Assembly: GCA_922989275.2 (NCBI GenBank)
Contig: OV277868.1
Coordinates: forward strand, 20,394,291 to 20,458,290
Source: Gari tellinella
Taxonomy: Eukaryota; Mollusca; Bivalvia; Cardiida; Psammobiidae
Direction: 5' to 3'
DNA: 64,000 nt
Below are positions 42,645-54,486 of the stretch, in pieces. Positions within the stretch are counted from its first letter, which is position 1; each line of letters starts with the position of its first letter. The notes under the pieces were generated by a model that was not told the DNA's origin, did not search any database, and saw nothing but the letters and a program-made list of their open reading frames with translations. The position numbers and the translations under genes were made by a program.

Positions 42645-43005
42645 GAATTTATGTAAGTGCATAATCTGAATCCACACCGGTTGGGAAAGCCATTGCGCTC
42701 AAGCTTTCAAGTGAACTTGTTAAACTTATTAACCCCAGAAACGTCATATAAACAATTCAAGTCTTCAATTTAGTGTAGCTCTAGTCCATTGTGACATTTT
42801 AGGATAGTATGTTTACAATTTGTTGTAAAATGACCAAAAGCGCTTACTCTGATCAGATTTCTCATTTGAGAACATTATGATCTAGGTCTACACTATTTGC
42901 ATAGGACAGGTATATTCTACAAAGTCTCTCTGTTTGAAATAAACGAGTACACATGTCACTTGTGCGCTAAGAGGCTGAAAGAGGCAAGCTAATGGTCATT
43001 GAGAT
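42645..43005. other. Gene-free stretch
   Basis: AT-rich, no recognisable repeat ends and no coding signal. Confidence 0.4.
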
Positions 43006-43253
43006 GCAGTGAAGAAGACGTTATTTTTTCCCAATAAATGCGTGTACGCTTAATTTATTATTTCCATTGCAAACAGTTTGGAGCCAGATCAGACGCCGGG
43101 TAACCCGGCGTCTGATTAGGCTCCAAACTGTCTGCCACTCATATTCAAGTAAATAGTCAGGATTGTCGAAAAGTTGTAATTTTCTACGTTCATTGCAATG
43201 TGTTTGCGTTTCGTTTGCGTTTAACCGGGAAAGAATAACGTCATTTCTGCTGT
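43006..43253. mobile_element. MITE family A copy
   Basis: 'cagtgaagaagacgttattt' to 'gaataacgtcatttctgctg'. Central hairpin 'agccagatcagacgccgggt' with near-perfect partner. The minus-strand ORF here is a repeat translation. Confidence 0.8.
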
Positions 43254-43647
43254 AAATACTGTGAAACAAGTAAATCTCTAGCCTTTTCATATCCGTTTTC
43301 GGTCATTGATCCCTGAGACTTTTACATTGAAATCCCAAATGTTCAATGAAGTATACACTAATTATTTACGTATTATGGTAGGTTTAAAAAAAAAAATATG
43401 TTTATAAATTTACGTACAGCGCAGAACTTGATAAGAGGCCTCCTATCGGGGTCTACATATTTGCATAGGAAAGAGTTACCTTTCAGAGGTTTTTACAGTA
43501 TATTCGAACAATAAGAGGAAAGTTACAACATTTAACCCATTGCCCCATTGCATGTTTCTAGTGATGAAGACATGTGACAACCTAAAGCCCCAGGAAGCAT
43601 TCTGCTATGCTTTAATATACCTTATAAATACGAAAGACTCAAGCAGG

Positions 43648-44335
43648 CCTTTATTACACCTCGTTTTGAGTTACAATGTTAAATTCCCATATACCTACAG
43701 TTAACATTTTGCATGTCTTTTACATCTATTCAAAATATACTGTCACTCTTTATGATATTCTTTTTGTGACGTCACTCTAAAGGACATCACTTTTTTACTC
43801 CGTCCGAAAACGTACTGTCAGCATTGACATGACTTTCGCTATTGGATACATTGGAAGGTTTTAAAGAGTGGTAATTTCTAATCAACTTTTGGCATTTCCT
43901 GTACAAGTTGCTTCCTTTTGTCCATTCGTTAACGATTTGCCACCATTTCGGAAGAGGATATTTGCCACCTAGACAATGTAAAGACGCTGTTTCTACAATT
44001 TACTTATCATAACGTTATTCTTTGTTTCTTGTAATATAATTCTAAACAATGTGACGTCGTAAGACGGCGACGTCATTTCCCGCGTCATGTACATGTCCGC
44101 GCTAAATTGGTATTCACAACACATTTTTATAAAAGACGAATAAAACGATTCCAAAGCCATGGTTGATAAGCTCGGTGTAATAAAATAAATATTAGATGTC
44201 AGTTTGCGTGACATTCAAATTGTCAACCCTCGAAAACAAGAATGTCACCCTCGGCTACGCCTCGGGTGACATGCTGTTTCTCGGGTTGACAATTTGAATG
44301 TCACGCAAACTGCCATCAAATATTTATATAATGTA
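43648..44335 (+). mobile_element. Hairpin-ended element, 688-bp copy 1
   Basis: Begins 'tattacacctcgttttgagt' and ends in a palindrome (44188-44335). The arms read 'attagatgtcagtttgcgtg' and 'acattcaaattgtcaaccct', and the apex is CTCGGCTACGCCTCGG. It carries 'tttgtgacgtcactctaaag' and 'gtgacgtcgtaagacggcga'. The second copy, 53810-54486, has the same plan at ~95% similarity by eye. No ORF with a known domain. Confidence 0.8.
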
Positions 44336-44448
44336 CTAAGATACAGGAAATGAAACATGTATAAAATGGAGCTACATTCTTCCGAAGAGGAATGAATTAT
44401 AGGCGTTAAACAGACGTATTTGCATAAACGTTGGTTTTAATATAGGGT

Positions 44449-44582
44449 TAATACACCTTTTTTCGTGCATTAACGTCTGAAGAAGCCCGCGGGCTGTATT
44501 TGAAGCCCGAGGCTTTAGCCGAGGGCTCCAAGACAGCCCAAGGGCTTCTGCAGATGTTAATGCACGAAAAACAGGTGTATTG
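44449..44582. repeat. Long hairpin with GGCTTTAGCC-type apex
   Basis: Outer arms 'aatacacctttttttcgtgc'-like and 'gcacgaaaaacaggtgtatt'. Inner arm 'gaagcccgcgggctgt', with 'cccgaggctttagccgaggg' at the apex. Stem sequence is unrelated to the other hairpins. Confidence 0.75.
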
Positions 44583-45044
44583 ACACTATTCTTGCATAAA
44601 AATATGTCTATTTCCCCTTCTTTTTGGATTTCACCTAACTCTGTTCTCTAATACAAGCGCACCTAGCGAGGTCAAGTTTGTTTACAAAATGTTCATGTGT
44701 TTAATATATCCGCCGCCTAGAAACAGGGCCACATGCACCGGATTTATCAATGTCGGCCATTTTTAAAAGCGACTCGATTCGCATGTGTAATTTACGCTTG
44801 GCTTCTACCAATTAGTTCTACCAATTAACGGCCGCCGTCATCTTGCTGACTATTCTGTCGTAAACAGACATCATGTTGTTCTTCGTCTGTTAATTCAAGG
44901 ACTTAAAAATGTTACAATATGTCTGGACATGAGGAGAAATTGTGTAGTTGGATGTTGGAATAACGTTAAATGAGTTGGTTTGGTACAATGTGAGACCGGT
45001 TAGGTTCGACGCAACACAGAACGTCAGAGGTTTTCTCTTGACCA

Positions 45045-46332
45045 ATGCTATGGAAATACAGGTACACCGATTTACAATTTAGCATGTTTAGGGTAGGACT
45101 TTATTTATAATGCTATATTTATTAATAAATATCAGACACATGAATGGATTCCCATTAAAACACCAGTAGTCGATTGCAGTTCCATAATGTAGTCTAGCGG
45201 GATCTAGAGTAGTCTATTTCTATTTCTATTTATTACTTCTACTCAATCAATTCTGATGATTATTAGAAGGGGCACTTTTTAGATGCACCATTGAGACTGT
45301 ACCTGTCGAACACAGGTACAGAGGAGATAACGTTATTCTTTCCCGTTTTTAAACGCAAATAAATGCAAACGCAGTGCACTAAAATGGAGACAATGACATC
45401 TTTTTTATACTTCGGACTGTTTATTTTATTCTGAGTAGCAAACAGTTTGGAGCCTGATCAGACACCGGGTTACTCGGCGTCTGACTTGGCTTCAAACATA
45501 CGTCTGATCTGGCTCCAAACTGTTTGCAATGGAAACAATAGTTTAAGAGAAGAATGTTTTTTCCACTGTTATCTTAGTAGAAAACTCAACAAGTCCCTAC
45601 ATCTCAGTCGTTAGAGTGCTAGAATGTTACGTCAGAGACCCTGGCTCCAAGGTTATAAAGATTTGAGTTGAGTCTGAAATCGTCCTAAAGCGTTTGATTG
45701 GTCAGATTTTAGTTTTTGATGAGCAAAAACTCAAATTTGACTAATCAATGTCTAAAAACCATATTAGACTCAACTTAAAAGCTTTATAACCTTTTAACTT
45801 TCTATACGTCTAACTTTTACCATTTTTATAATACAGTTGTCTAGGAATTTAAAATAATTTTAAAAATATGTTTTGATAATTTTGTAAGCCATTTAAATAT
45901 TAGGAGCGTACTAAGGGTCAGTTACTGAAATAGCTGGAACGGAATTTGGGTTGACATGCTATTTTATTAATATTGACGTTATAGATTCTAAATGAGTGTG
46001 TCTGTTAGATTTACTTCAGAGACATACAAACACACATGTTTGTATGTCTCTGATTTACTTGTAGGTTTTAAATAAAGATTTGAATTTGAATTGTCTCATT
46101 CAATCAATGTCTTCACTAAAGAATCAAAAATAATTCTGAATAAGATGATAAAGCTGTCTATATGTTTAAACTGTTATTATTTATTTTCATACATCTTTGT
46201 TGTTTCAGATTCTATCACCAGATGTCACCATCAGCCTTGGATGTTGGTCTTAATCTTGAGAAGTCTGCACTATTAACCCCGGAGTCATCCTTTCTCCTTG
46301 ACTGTGAACAGAATGTGTTTTGTGCTTACTGA
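45045..46332 (+). CDS. Putative two-exon small protein (46 aa), uncertain
   Basis: Exon with ATG at 45045 and donor TACAG|gtacac at 45061. A strong acceptor 'tttgttgtttcag' leads to a second exon at 46209, open to a stop at 46330-46332. Joined, it reads MLWKYRFYHQMSPSALDVG, then LNLEKSALLTPESSF, ending in EQNVFCAY. An in-frame stop sits just upstream of the ATG. No known domain. Upstream (44820-44850) is a GC-rich 'ggccgccgtcatcttg' strip resembling YY1-type promoter sequence. The intron contains a family-A MITE. It could be the end of a longer gene, a lncRNA or chance. Confidence 0.25.
45322..45570. mobile_element. MITE family A copy (diverged)
   Basis: 'cagaggagataacgttattc' to 'atgttttttccactg'. 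Hairpin with extra 'cttcaaacatacgtctgatc' material on the right arm, i.e. a partial internal duplication. Confidence 0.75.
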
Positions 46333-47342
46333 ACAGAGAACAGTGACAATAACTAGAATGAACCAGATTTAACAAAACAAAGTGTAATTCATGATGAATT
46401 TACAAAATGTATGTTTACACAGTCATCACCCGGCTGATTTCAAAATAACAGGAACAGTCTTAGTTTAATGAGGAACAGCTAACCCAAGACATCTATTACA
46501 TGTACATAATTTGATTGCACATTAACCTATCACTCAATCAATATGCAGTTTTACCCCTCTTATTTATTTCTCCACTGAGCAAAATAGTTCCACACTATGG
46601 AATCATGAATGTATGCACTATAAGGAGCCTAAAGCATTTTGAAAGTAAAGCAGAATATACCATTAGGTACTTTCTACTTTCTACTTTACTTTCAACATGC
46701 TGTAATAAAAAACCTGGATAAGGGGTAATGGGTTAAACAGACATAGTCTGAAAGATCAAATTACTACAGAGCTACAGGTAAAAGGCATGATTTTTATCTT
46801 ATTTTCAAATATTCTTAATGTCTATTTTTTCATTTTTAATTCCATTTCTAAAAAATAATTATTTTCTAAATGCATTACTTTGGCTACTCAAACTTCTTAG
46901 AACATATCTTACCAAGTTCATTTATTATCTTGAGCTATGTAATTTCTTAAGAACTTGAAATATGTGTATAAAACCAGCATTTCAAATAAAATATATTTCA
47001 ATAAGCACAATATTTGCATAGATATAAATCATAACAAGAACTTTTGTCTATATATTTGAGATCCATTCCATTTTTTTTTTATTAATATCAGTCATTTTCT
47101 TCCATATCACAGCTTCCTTTATTCTAATTGCACATCAACTGTATATCTTGCAAGTATTGTGCTTCACTACAAACAGTGTACTGACAAAGAATGCACTTGC
47201 CTTCTACCTCAGTGTAAACTTTGAACAGAACATTCCCTAAAGGAGCCCTCTGATCAAGGTCGCCACACGAAGAATAATGTTCAATGAATCGGTGTACATG
47301 TTTACTTTAAACAGAACGCAATTAAACAAGATGGACAAAATT
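46333..47342. other. Gene-free stretch
   Basis: Contains a family-F fragment at about 46600-46735 ('gaaagtaaagcagaatatac' and 'gataaggggtaatgggttaa'). Otherwise AT-rich, with no coding signal. Confidence 0.45.
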
Positions 47343-47651
47343 TTATTTTGATTTTAAATGTACATATAAAGTTTCAGTGGTTATTGAATGAGAGGTTTCG
47401 CCTAACTGTGGACAACGTATGCAAATAGTCGCTGTCATGGACATTTTACTGAAATGAACTATCTGGTCGTAGACCAATCGGAGTGTCAGATGGCCGATTT
47501 TGTCAATTTCAAATTTGATTGATTTGGGTTTACGGCCGCAAACTGTGACACAGAGTTTATCATAATATTGTGTCAACTTCATGTCATCTGTGATAGCAAG
47601 TCGCTGCCGTCGAAAGTTCGGCATTTTAAAAATATGTACATGTATGTGCAC
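47343..47651 (-). CDS. Unidentified 102-residue ORF
   Basis: Open from position 47651. An internal methionine starts MPNFRRQRLAITDDMKL, followed by CVTVCGRKPKSIKFEIDKI. It ends ETLYVHLKSK and contains CIRCPQLGE with a CxxC pair. It does not overlap any of the repeat families described here, and residue composition looks protein-like, but I recognise no family. Could be a single-exon gene, an exon or chance. Confidence 0.25.
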   Translation of the reverse strand: MHIHVHIFKMPNFRRQRLAITDDMKLTQYYDKLCVTVCGRKPKSIKFEIDKIGHLTLRLVYDQIVHFSKMSMTATICIRCPQLGETSHSITTETLYVHLKSK

Positions 47652-47814
47652 AATTACGGTACAATGTAAACATATCTCGTATACGAAAAATGGGATTTAA
47701 GTTGTTTTTATCGCTTTCATTAATGAGTTAACTGCAAGTTTTAATAATAAATCAAAATTTGCTTTGCCTAGTGTGTTTACTTATATGGTGTGTTCTGCTT
47801 TGTATTCATCCTAG

Positions 47815-48062
47815 AGTGGAGAAAACGTTAGTCTTTCCCGTTTAAACGTAAACGAAACGCAAACGCAAAACACTAAAATGTAGAAAAGGACAACGTTTTG
47901 ACAATTCTGACCTTTAAATTTTTTTCAGAGTGGAAAACAGTTTGAAGCCTGATCAGACGCCGGCTTAACCGGCGTCTGATATGGCTCCAAACTGTTTGCA
48001 AAGGAAATAATAGTTTTAGCTTAAACGCGTTTATTGGGAAAGAATAACGTTTTCTCCACTGT
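47815..48062. mobile_element. MITE family A copy
   Basis: 'gagtggagaaaacgttagtc' to 'aacgttttctccactg'. Hairpin 'gcctgatcagacgccggctt' with partner. Left first base is G instead of C. Confidence 0.82.
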
Positions 48063-48129
48063 ACATGTACCTAATAATGTCACCTGTCAACAGAATTATT
48101 TAGTTGTACAAGTTTGGTTGTACTGTATA

Positions 48130-48369
48130 CTATGGAGAAGACGTTATTTTTCCCCAATAAATTCGTTAATGCTAAAACTATATTTGACTATAGTTTTCCA
48201 TTGTAAACAGTTTGGAAACAGACCAGACGCCGGATAACTAAGCGTCTGATCAGGCTCCTAACTATTTTGGACGTAATTGCCAAAAAGTAAATGTCATTTT
48301 CTACCTGTAAATACACTGTGTTTGCGTTTTGCTTGCGTTTAAACGGGGGAAAATGTCTTCTTCACTGTC
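48130..48369. mobile_element. MITE family A copy (diverged)
   Basis: 'tatggagaagacgttatttt' to 'gaaaatgtcttcttcactg'. The hairpin carries several mismatches ('acagaccagacgccggataa'), so this is an older copy. Confidence 0.7.
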
Positions 48370-49250
48370 TATTTCTTGAAATAGATTTAGAAACTAATCG
48401 GACATCTCTGGCTAGGCGTAATGCTATGTTTCGTCGGTGTTGGCTTTTATCACATAGTAATGAGTTCAAAAGGTGCAAACTGAATGGGAAACTGTTTAGA
48501 TCCCGACCAGAATGCTCCCTCGGGAGTCTCCACCATTTGTTAGCTATTGTCTGTCCAAATATTTAGGGTTATTACAGTAAAACCCTTTCGCCTTAATGAC
48601 AGTTATGTGTATTTGGCGCATGGTAATTAATTGCATTTTCAATTACAATGCATTCACCAGCATCTTTGCACTGACAGTGTAGGCTGAAGTTTGGCCAGAA
48701 CGCTGTTCGAACCGTCATTGTTATTGTTTATACTGGGCCCCGGAACAATCATAACTATAGCGGGCATTAACGGCGCGTGTGCACGTGAATCGCCTTGTTA
48801 ATACACGTTAAAGTCCTCGTTAATGCACCCCCTAGGAACGGCTTTTTATGCAAGAATAAGTTGTCACTCCATATGGTTTGATGCAGGCATATATACACTA
48901 CATGTAGTACATGATTTTGAAATACTCACCTTAGTACGATCCTGCAAGTGTAAACCAATAACATATAACCCATAACCCAACACGGATACGCCTTTTTATG
49001 CAATTCATTCTTCCGCAAAATAGTTCACCTTTTTAAAATCATGAATGTGCACCATGCGAAAAAAGTCCCACATGTATATCAATATATATGGTAGCTTAAA
49101 GCAGGTTGAAAGTAAGGAAGAAAGCTTATTGGTGTGCACCTTACTTTAATTTCAACTTTGGTTATTAGTGTTCATCTGTTTGTAAAACTAGAAATAGGCT
49201 TAGGGGTAAAGAGTTAGCAATATAGGACCTTGGTCAATGCGAATTTTATT
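48370..49250. other. Gene-free stretch with repeat fragments
   Basis: A 'gcgggcattaacggcgcgtg' ... 'gttaatgcacccc' inverted piece at 48758-48830 resembles the hairpin at 44449. A family-F fragment lies at about 49085-49225. No gene seen. Confidence 0.45.
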
Positions 49251-49252
49251 AC

Positions 49253-49498
49253 AGTGGAGAATCTGTTATTCTTTCCCGTTTAAACGCAAACGTACGCAAA
49301 CGCAAAGCACTAAAACGTAGAAAAGAACAACTTTTGGACAATTCTGATAATTCTTGTTTATCTTGGTGGCAAACAGTTTGGAGCCTGATCAGACGATGGG
49401 TTACCCGGCGTCTGATCTGGCTCCAAACTGTTTGTATTGGAAATAATAGTTTTTAGCGTAAACGCGTTTATTGGGAAAGAATAACAGATTCTCCACTG
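49253..49498. mobile_element. MITE family A copy
   Basis: Consensus-like: CAGTGGAGAATCTG to CAGATTCTCCACTG, TA flanks, hairpin intact except 'gacgatgggttacccggcgt'. Confidence 0.88.
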
Positions 49499-49633
49499 TA
49501 CATTTGCAAACACTTTGGATTCAGATCCGATTCCGATCGATCTGTTATCTGGTCTGGATCATAAATGTTTTTGAGTCAATCTTATCGATGTTTCTCGTCT
49601 GTCAAAACAAACTTAAAATACTGAGGAATACAG

Positions 49634-49885
49634 TACTGTAAAAGCGGTTTTATTCGCGAGAATACAATTTACGCGTTATTTCGCGAATGTCTCTAGTTTT
49701 GAAGAAAAAAATGACTTCTTAAAGCAGGTTGAAAGTAAAGCAGAATGTGCCTTAAGGCACATTCTGCTTTATTTTCAGCCTGCTTTAAGCTATCACCTGC
49801 TATAAATATTGCATGATGTCGCGAATTAATACAAAATCGCATTACGCGAAATATTCATGACGCGAAAAATACCTGCATTACAGTA
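49634..49885. mobile_element. MITE family G (TACTGTAA termini) with nested family-F hairpin
   Basis: Left 'tactgtaaaagcggttttat' and right 'aatacctgcattacagta', with 'cgcgaa' repeats inside both ends. At 49692-49801 a family-F palindrome ('aaagcaggttgaaagtaaag' and 'cagaatgtgccttaaggcac') is inserted. Other family-F pieces lie near 10786, 21170, 23163, 27640, 29262, 46600 and 49085. Confidence 0.75.
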
Positions 49886-50139
49886 TTATTCTACAATGTA
49901 CGTACCTCCAAGGATTCGAAGCATTGTCACGATCCTATACATCTTGATTATAGCATAAACATGTGAAACATAATTAACGAGTTCAACCATAATATGTCCA
50001 CTGTTACTATTTCCCAGTACATCCGTCTATTAGAACACCGGTTGTACTGCTGTATGGTAACGCTTTATTGGTAAATTTATCAACCCCCACTCTGTGTATG
50101 TACGGAATTCCGTTGGTGCCATTTGAATTATTGTATGTC

Positions 50140-50405
50140 GTGGTTTTGGTCGACACAAGACATACGATACGACGCATGACAATTTGATCCGACGATCGAT
50201 AAGGCGCATGATGTCAATTTCATCGGACGCACGATACGACGCACGACAACGCGACACGACGCATGACAATGTGATACGACGTACGGCATTTAAACACGCA
50301 CATTGTGCTTCGTCGCCCTCCCCTGGCTAATCATTTGACCTCGACAAAATAAATTGTCGTGTCTCGTTGTCGTGCGCCGTATCGTGCGTCGGATACTTCA
50401 ACATG
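50140..50405. repeat. Degenerate CGACGCACGA minisatellite with inverted part
   Basis: Repeated 'atacgacgcatgacaattt', 'gatacgacgcacgacaacgc' and similar, with the opposite orientation 'gttgtcgtgcgccgtatcgt' near 50370. CG-rich against the local background. Confidence 0.7.
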
Positions 50406-50583
50406 TTAACACACAGACAGGTAATCTGTTCGCATACAGAGATAAAATACTGAAAACTCAGACAAGCCAACAAAAGTCCATATAGAAAGGTCATGTTTGT
50501 CCGTGACCCCATGGAGCGCCCCCGATCGGCCTTTATCAACAACAGAGCCGTGCGCTACGTCAATCAAAGTAGTCTCTTTTCAG

Positions 50584-50823
50584 ACATTCTTGCAAGACAT
50601 CTTAGACACCCTTATATATGAACTAGACGTGCACCATCAGTGCTTTTATGATATCTACCAGCCTTGTAAAATACGGTACCAAGTCGTCGGAATGTTGTCA
50701 ACATTTCAAAATGACATATCGCTGGTGTTTAACCAATCCGGCTTTAACAGAACAGATCATTTACATAACACTGTTCGAGTAGGGAGCAATTATTTAAGAT
50801 CTTACTTCAGACAAGTGTAACAT
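50584..50823 (+). CDS. Carbohydrate sulfotransferase exon (HNK-1ST/chondroitin type)
   Basis: A strong acceptor (gtctcttttcag|ACATTC) opens a frame that runs to a stop at 50821. It reads FLQDILDTLIYELD, then HHQCFYDIYQPCKIRYQVVG, then LSTFQND. The 'H..P.Y..C.PC.I.Y..VG..ET...D' pattern near the C-terminus of Golgi carbohydrate 4-sulfotransferases is matched closely. Family members transfer sulfate from PAPS to glycosaminoglycans or glycoprotein glycans in the Golgi lumen. The usual C-terminal 'Y..DF..FGY' is absent, so either a donor at 'AGACAA|gtgtaa' (about 50817) leads to another exon or the protein is truncated. The upstream exons with the PAPS-binding loops are not in view. It may be a live gene exon or an isolated relic. 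Confidence 0.6.
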
Positions 50824-53804
50824 TCAGTCATTCATAAGACATGGAAGCTGTCTGAATTCCACCAGGTTCCAATCATACCAGAGCTCAATATTCTTTTTGA
50901 TTATAATGCATTTTCAAGCAGATTTTCTAGCCTAAACTAATTCTTATCCATTTATACGAAATGTAATCTTCATAAAATTATTTCAAATCATGTATGAGTA
51001 AGTGTGGAAAGCTTGGACGGACGGACTGACGGAGGGGCGGGCGTATAATAATGGAACTTTCCTGCGAAAAGGTCCTGTCAAAAACACCGCGTTATATTTG
51101 TTTAATCTTGATATTTTACACTCCATAATTATGGTATGTTTCCATTCGATAAAGGTTAATATGAGGTTTGGTGGAAAATAAGCAGTCTTGTGAACCGCCT
51201 TAAGCCTCATCCGGACATTTGGGTATATCGGACCCAAACAACTTTATTTTTACCAGAAAAAAAACAACAGCCCAATGACGCTTTTGTCGCTTTTTAAAAT
51301 TGTTTCTATGGCTGAATTTTACACTTATGTGCAAAACGTACCAAATTGGTCCCCATTTGCAAGAACTTTATTCGCAAAACAGATCTGGGGTCCAGCCGGA
51401 CCCCAGAATTCTAAAGGTGTGAAAAATGTTTATCAGGTCATTTTAAAACCTTTGCTGGTTTTTTACAGTTCAGTTATTGAATACTAGAAAGCAACGGCAA
51501 TACTGTTTCTCAAATACAGCTATCAAGATAAATACTTCATCATCTTATGATCGAGTTATTTGCCTTTGATATAATAACCCGGGATGCTAACCGTGAGTCC
51601 TAGAGAGTTCACGCTGTATTGACTGAATACGGTTCTTCCAGATCTCAATATTGACAAACATTTTCAAGAAAACAAATAAGTCAACTGAATTCATTTGGGT
51701 TATTGTCCTTACTGGAGTTTTCAATAGCAGTTGGTGACATTGACCTTTGCCCTTGACCTTATTGGACTTTGGTTAACGAGGTTTAGTCGGTCAGAATCTA
51801 ATGCATCTACATGAACGCTTCAAGGTCATTGTTCAATATATTAGATTCAACTACAGGAGCAGAAAGACGCACAACATACAAACAAGCTTAAATAAGAGAT
51901 GTATGACAAACGCTTGTTACGCAGTTACTGAACTTTAACATTCCAGCGTCAGACAAAATGGTTTATGAATAGCCCCTGTCCTTCAGGGGCCAGCGGCCTT
52001 TCAGGTAGTACACTCAACGCAAACTGACTAAGTACGGTATTACAATCAACAAGCATGTGAAATGAGATCTTCATACTCCTTCAATGATGCTTTATATTTG
52101 GTAAACATTCTAGTCTCGAACGAGACCTAAACCGACAGTCAAATGTAGTTCGTTCATGCATGACTCCTTGGTTTCGCAATGAACGCAATATTGTCAAAAA
52201 TAAAAAATGTTTATTTTCATCCGTTACTTTTAGTCAAGGCATCATACATAAAAAGTGCATGTGGAAATCAAAACCAATACAGATACTCCACAATGATTAA
52301 TGGTTAATACCTGCCATCTATATTTGTTTACCACGACCAAGGTTTTGTTACCTTATATATGCCTAATGTTCAATACAACTTCTTGTTACTTCATCCATGC
52401 ACCATAATTAATTCAATCAATTGAGTCGAAGGAAACCTCAAATCATTACAATAATACAAACGGTGGGGTATAATATGTGACCTTAACGGTCTTTTTAGCG
52501 TCTACAGTCCATTTAGGCAGCTCATCAGACATATGAAGAAGGAATTTTATGAGTAGTGCACAAGACATGGTGATACACAATTAAAGTTCAAACTCTTATA
52601 TCCTTACCATTTGAAGTAATGTGTTTGTTAAGTTCATTGCATATGTATACCATACACATTATATCACATAAATTTGACCCGTCACTGTCTCAATGCCAGT
52701 TTCATGCATACTGCACGACGCTTAGAAATACATAGTGACAGGTCAAATGAATAGGACAACTGTTGCTATGAAACAATTGATAACAGATAAAAAGCTTAAC
52801 AAAATGACTGGATTAATAACTTTGGAGGCTGTTTGGTTACTTGAGTTCAATTACAAACGTTTTATAATCAGTCGTAGTGGAAAATTGTACAGTTATCCCA
52901 TGTTAATAAGCAATATTATCATGTTGGGGTCCAGTGGACTCCAACCATATTTTGGCCGTTTTCTTTAAAAATCTTTACATATTTCTGTAAAAGGTACACC
53001 ATCAATGTATCAAAATATATATCCAGTTATAAATATGTCCGCGTCTTCCTATTTGTACCTCTTTGTACAAAAAACTTGGTGTTTTGTGTAACTGTTGGCC
53101 TTGGTTGCCATGGTAACAGTGAGAACAACGTATTGGTGTTATCACAAAAATATAGCATAAACACAGCTATAAATGATTCGGCACTTGTTATGTCACAAAT
53201 ACATATCTTGACTTAGAAAAACAACAAAAATGCATAATGTAATGGACCCCAAAAGTCTCAAAACGTTAGTTTTTGTAAGGTCCGGATAGGTTTAATCACA
53301 CAATATTTATTTGTAGCATCTGCATGGAGTTAATAAATAGTTGATTCACGTTTTTCGTATTCTGGTTCATCAGTTATGCTATATTCAGTAACAGTTCGAC
53401 CTACGATATCTACCTACCCTAACATATGTGATATCAAAGGTGTCAACCCACATGTAATACAGGACATGTATTTATTCTTGACTTTTACCTGTATTATCAA
53501 TTTAACTGCTTTACTACGAGTCGACTTGTATTTTACAAAGTGTTTGACTCATGCTAGACGCCGCTGAACATGGAGTCTGATCAGGAACTTAACTGGTTGA
53601 CAATCACGTCCAAGTTTCTTCATTCAAAATACAGTGAAGCCTCCAAATACCGAAACCCTCCAGACTTAGGAAAAATAGATTTTCAAAGGTTTCTGGTTAA
53701 AGGAGATTGTTTCAAATGAACAAGACTTGATTAATTTGTATATGAACTATTTGTGTTCTTAAAGCATGCATTTACAATTAAGTACCACTAATGATATATC
53801 AGGT
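50824..53804. other. Gene-free stretch
   Basis: No coding exon recognised. 'ggggtccagccggaccccag' (51389-51408) and 'ggggtccagtggactccaac' (52927) are short palindromes of one repeat type. A single X-box-like GTTGCCATGGTAAC occurs at about 53107. A hairpin remnant 'gacgccgctgaacatggagt' lies at 53559. Confidence 0.4.
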
Positions 53805-53809
53805 ATTAT

Positions 53810-54486
53810 TACACCTCGCTTTGAGTTACAATGTTAAATTCCCATAGACCTACAGTTAACATTTTGCATGTCTTTTACATCTATTCAAAATACCGGTATA
53901 CTGTCACTCTTTATGATATTCTTTTTGTGACGTCACTCTAAAGGACATTACTTTTTTACTCCGTCCGAAAACGTACTGTCAACCTTGTAATGCCGTTCGC
54001 TATTGGATACATTGGAACGTTTTAAAGAGTGGTAACTTCTAACCAACGTTTGGCATTTTCTGTACAAGTTGCTTCCTTTTGTCCATTCCTTAACGATTTG
54101 CCACCATTTCGGAAGAGGATATTTGCCACCTAGACAATGTAAAGACGCAGTTTCTTCAATTTACTTATCATAACGTTCTTCTTTGTTTCTTGTAATAAAA
54201 TTATAAACAATGTGACGTCGTAAGACGGCGACGTCACTTCCCGCGATATGTACATGTCCGGGCTAAATTGGAGTTCACAACACATTTTATAAAATACGAA
54301 TAAAACGATTCCAAAGCCAGGGTTGATAAGCTCGGTGTAATAAAATAAATATTAGATGTCAGTTTGCGTGACATTCAAATTGTCAACCCTCGAAAACAAG
54401 AATGTCACCCTCGGCTACGCCTCGGGGTGACATGCTGTTTCTCGGGTTGACAATTTGAATGTCACGCAAACTGCCATCTAATATTT
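53810..54486 (+). mobile_element. Hairpin-ended element, copy 2
   Basis: Second copy of the element at 43648-44335 in the same orientation. It starts 'tattacacctcgctttgagt' and ends with the palindrome at 54348-54486. A few small indels (for example an extra 'ccggta' near 53893). Confidence 0.8.

Noticed and set aside
10239..49498. Many ORFs with a repeated peptide such as YSFPINAFTLKLLF and VTRRLIRLQTVCHQDK
   Set aside because: They are translations of the family-A MITE and its hairpin in both orientations. The peptide recurs because the DNA repeat recurs.
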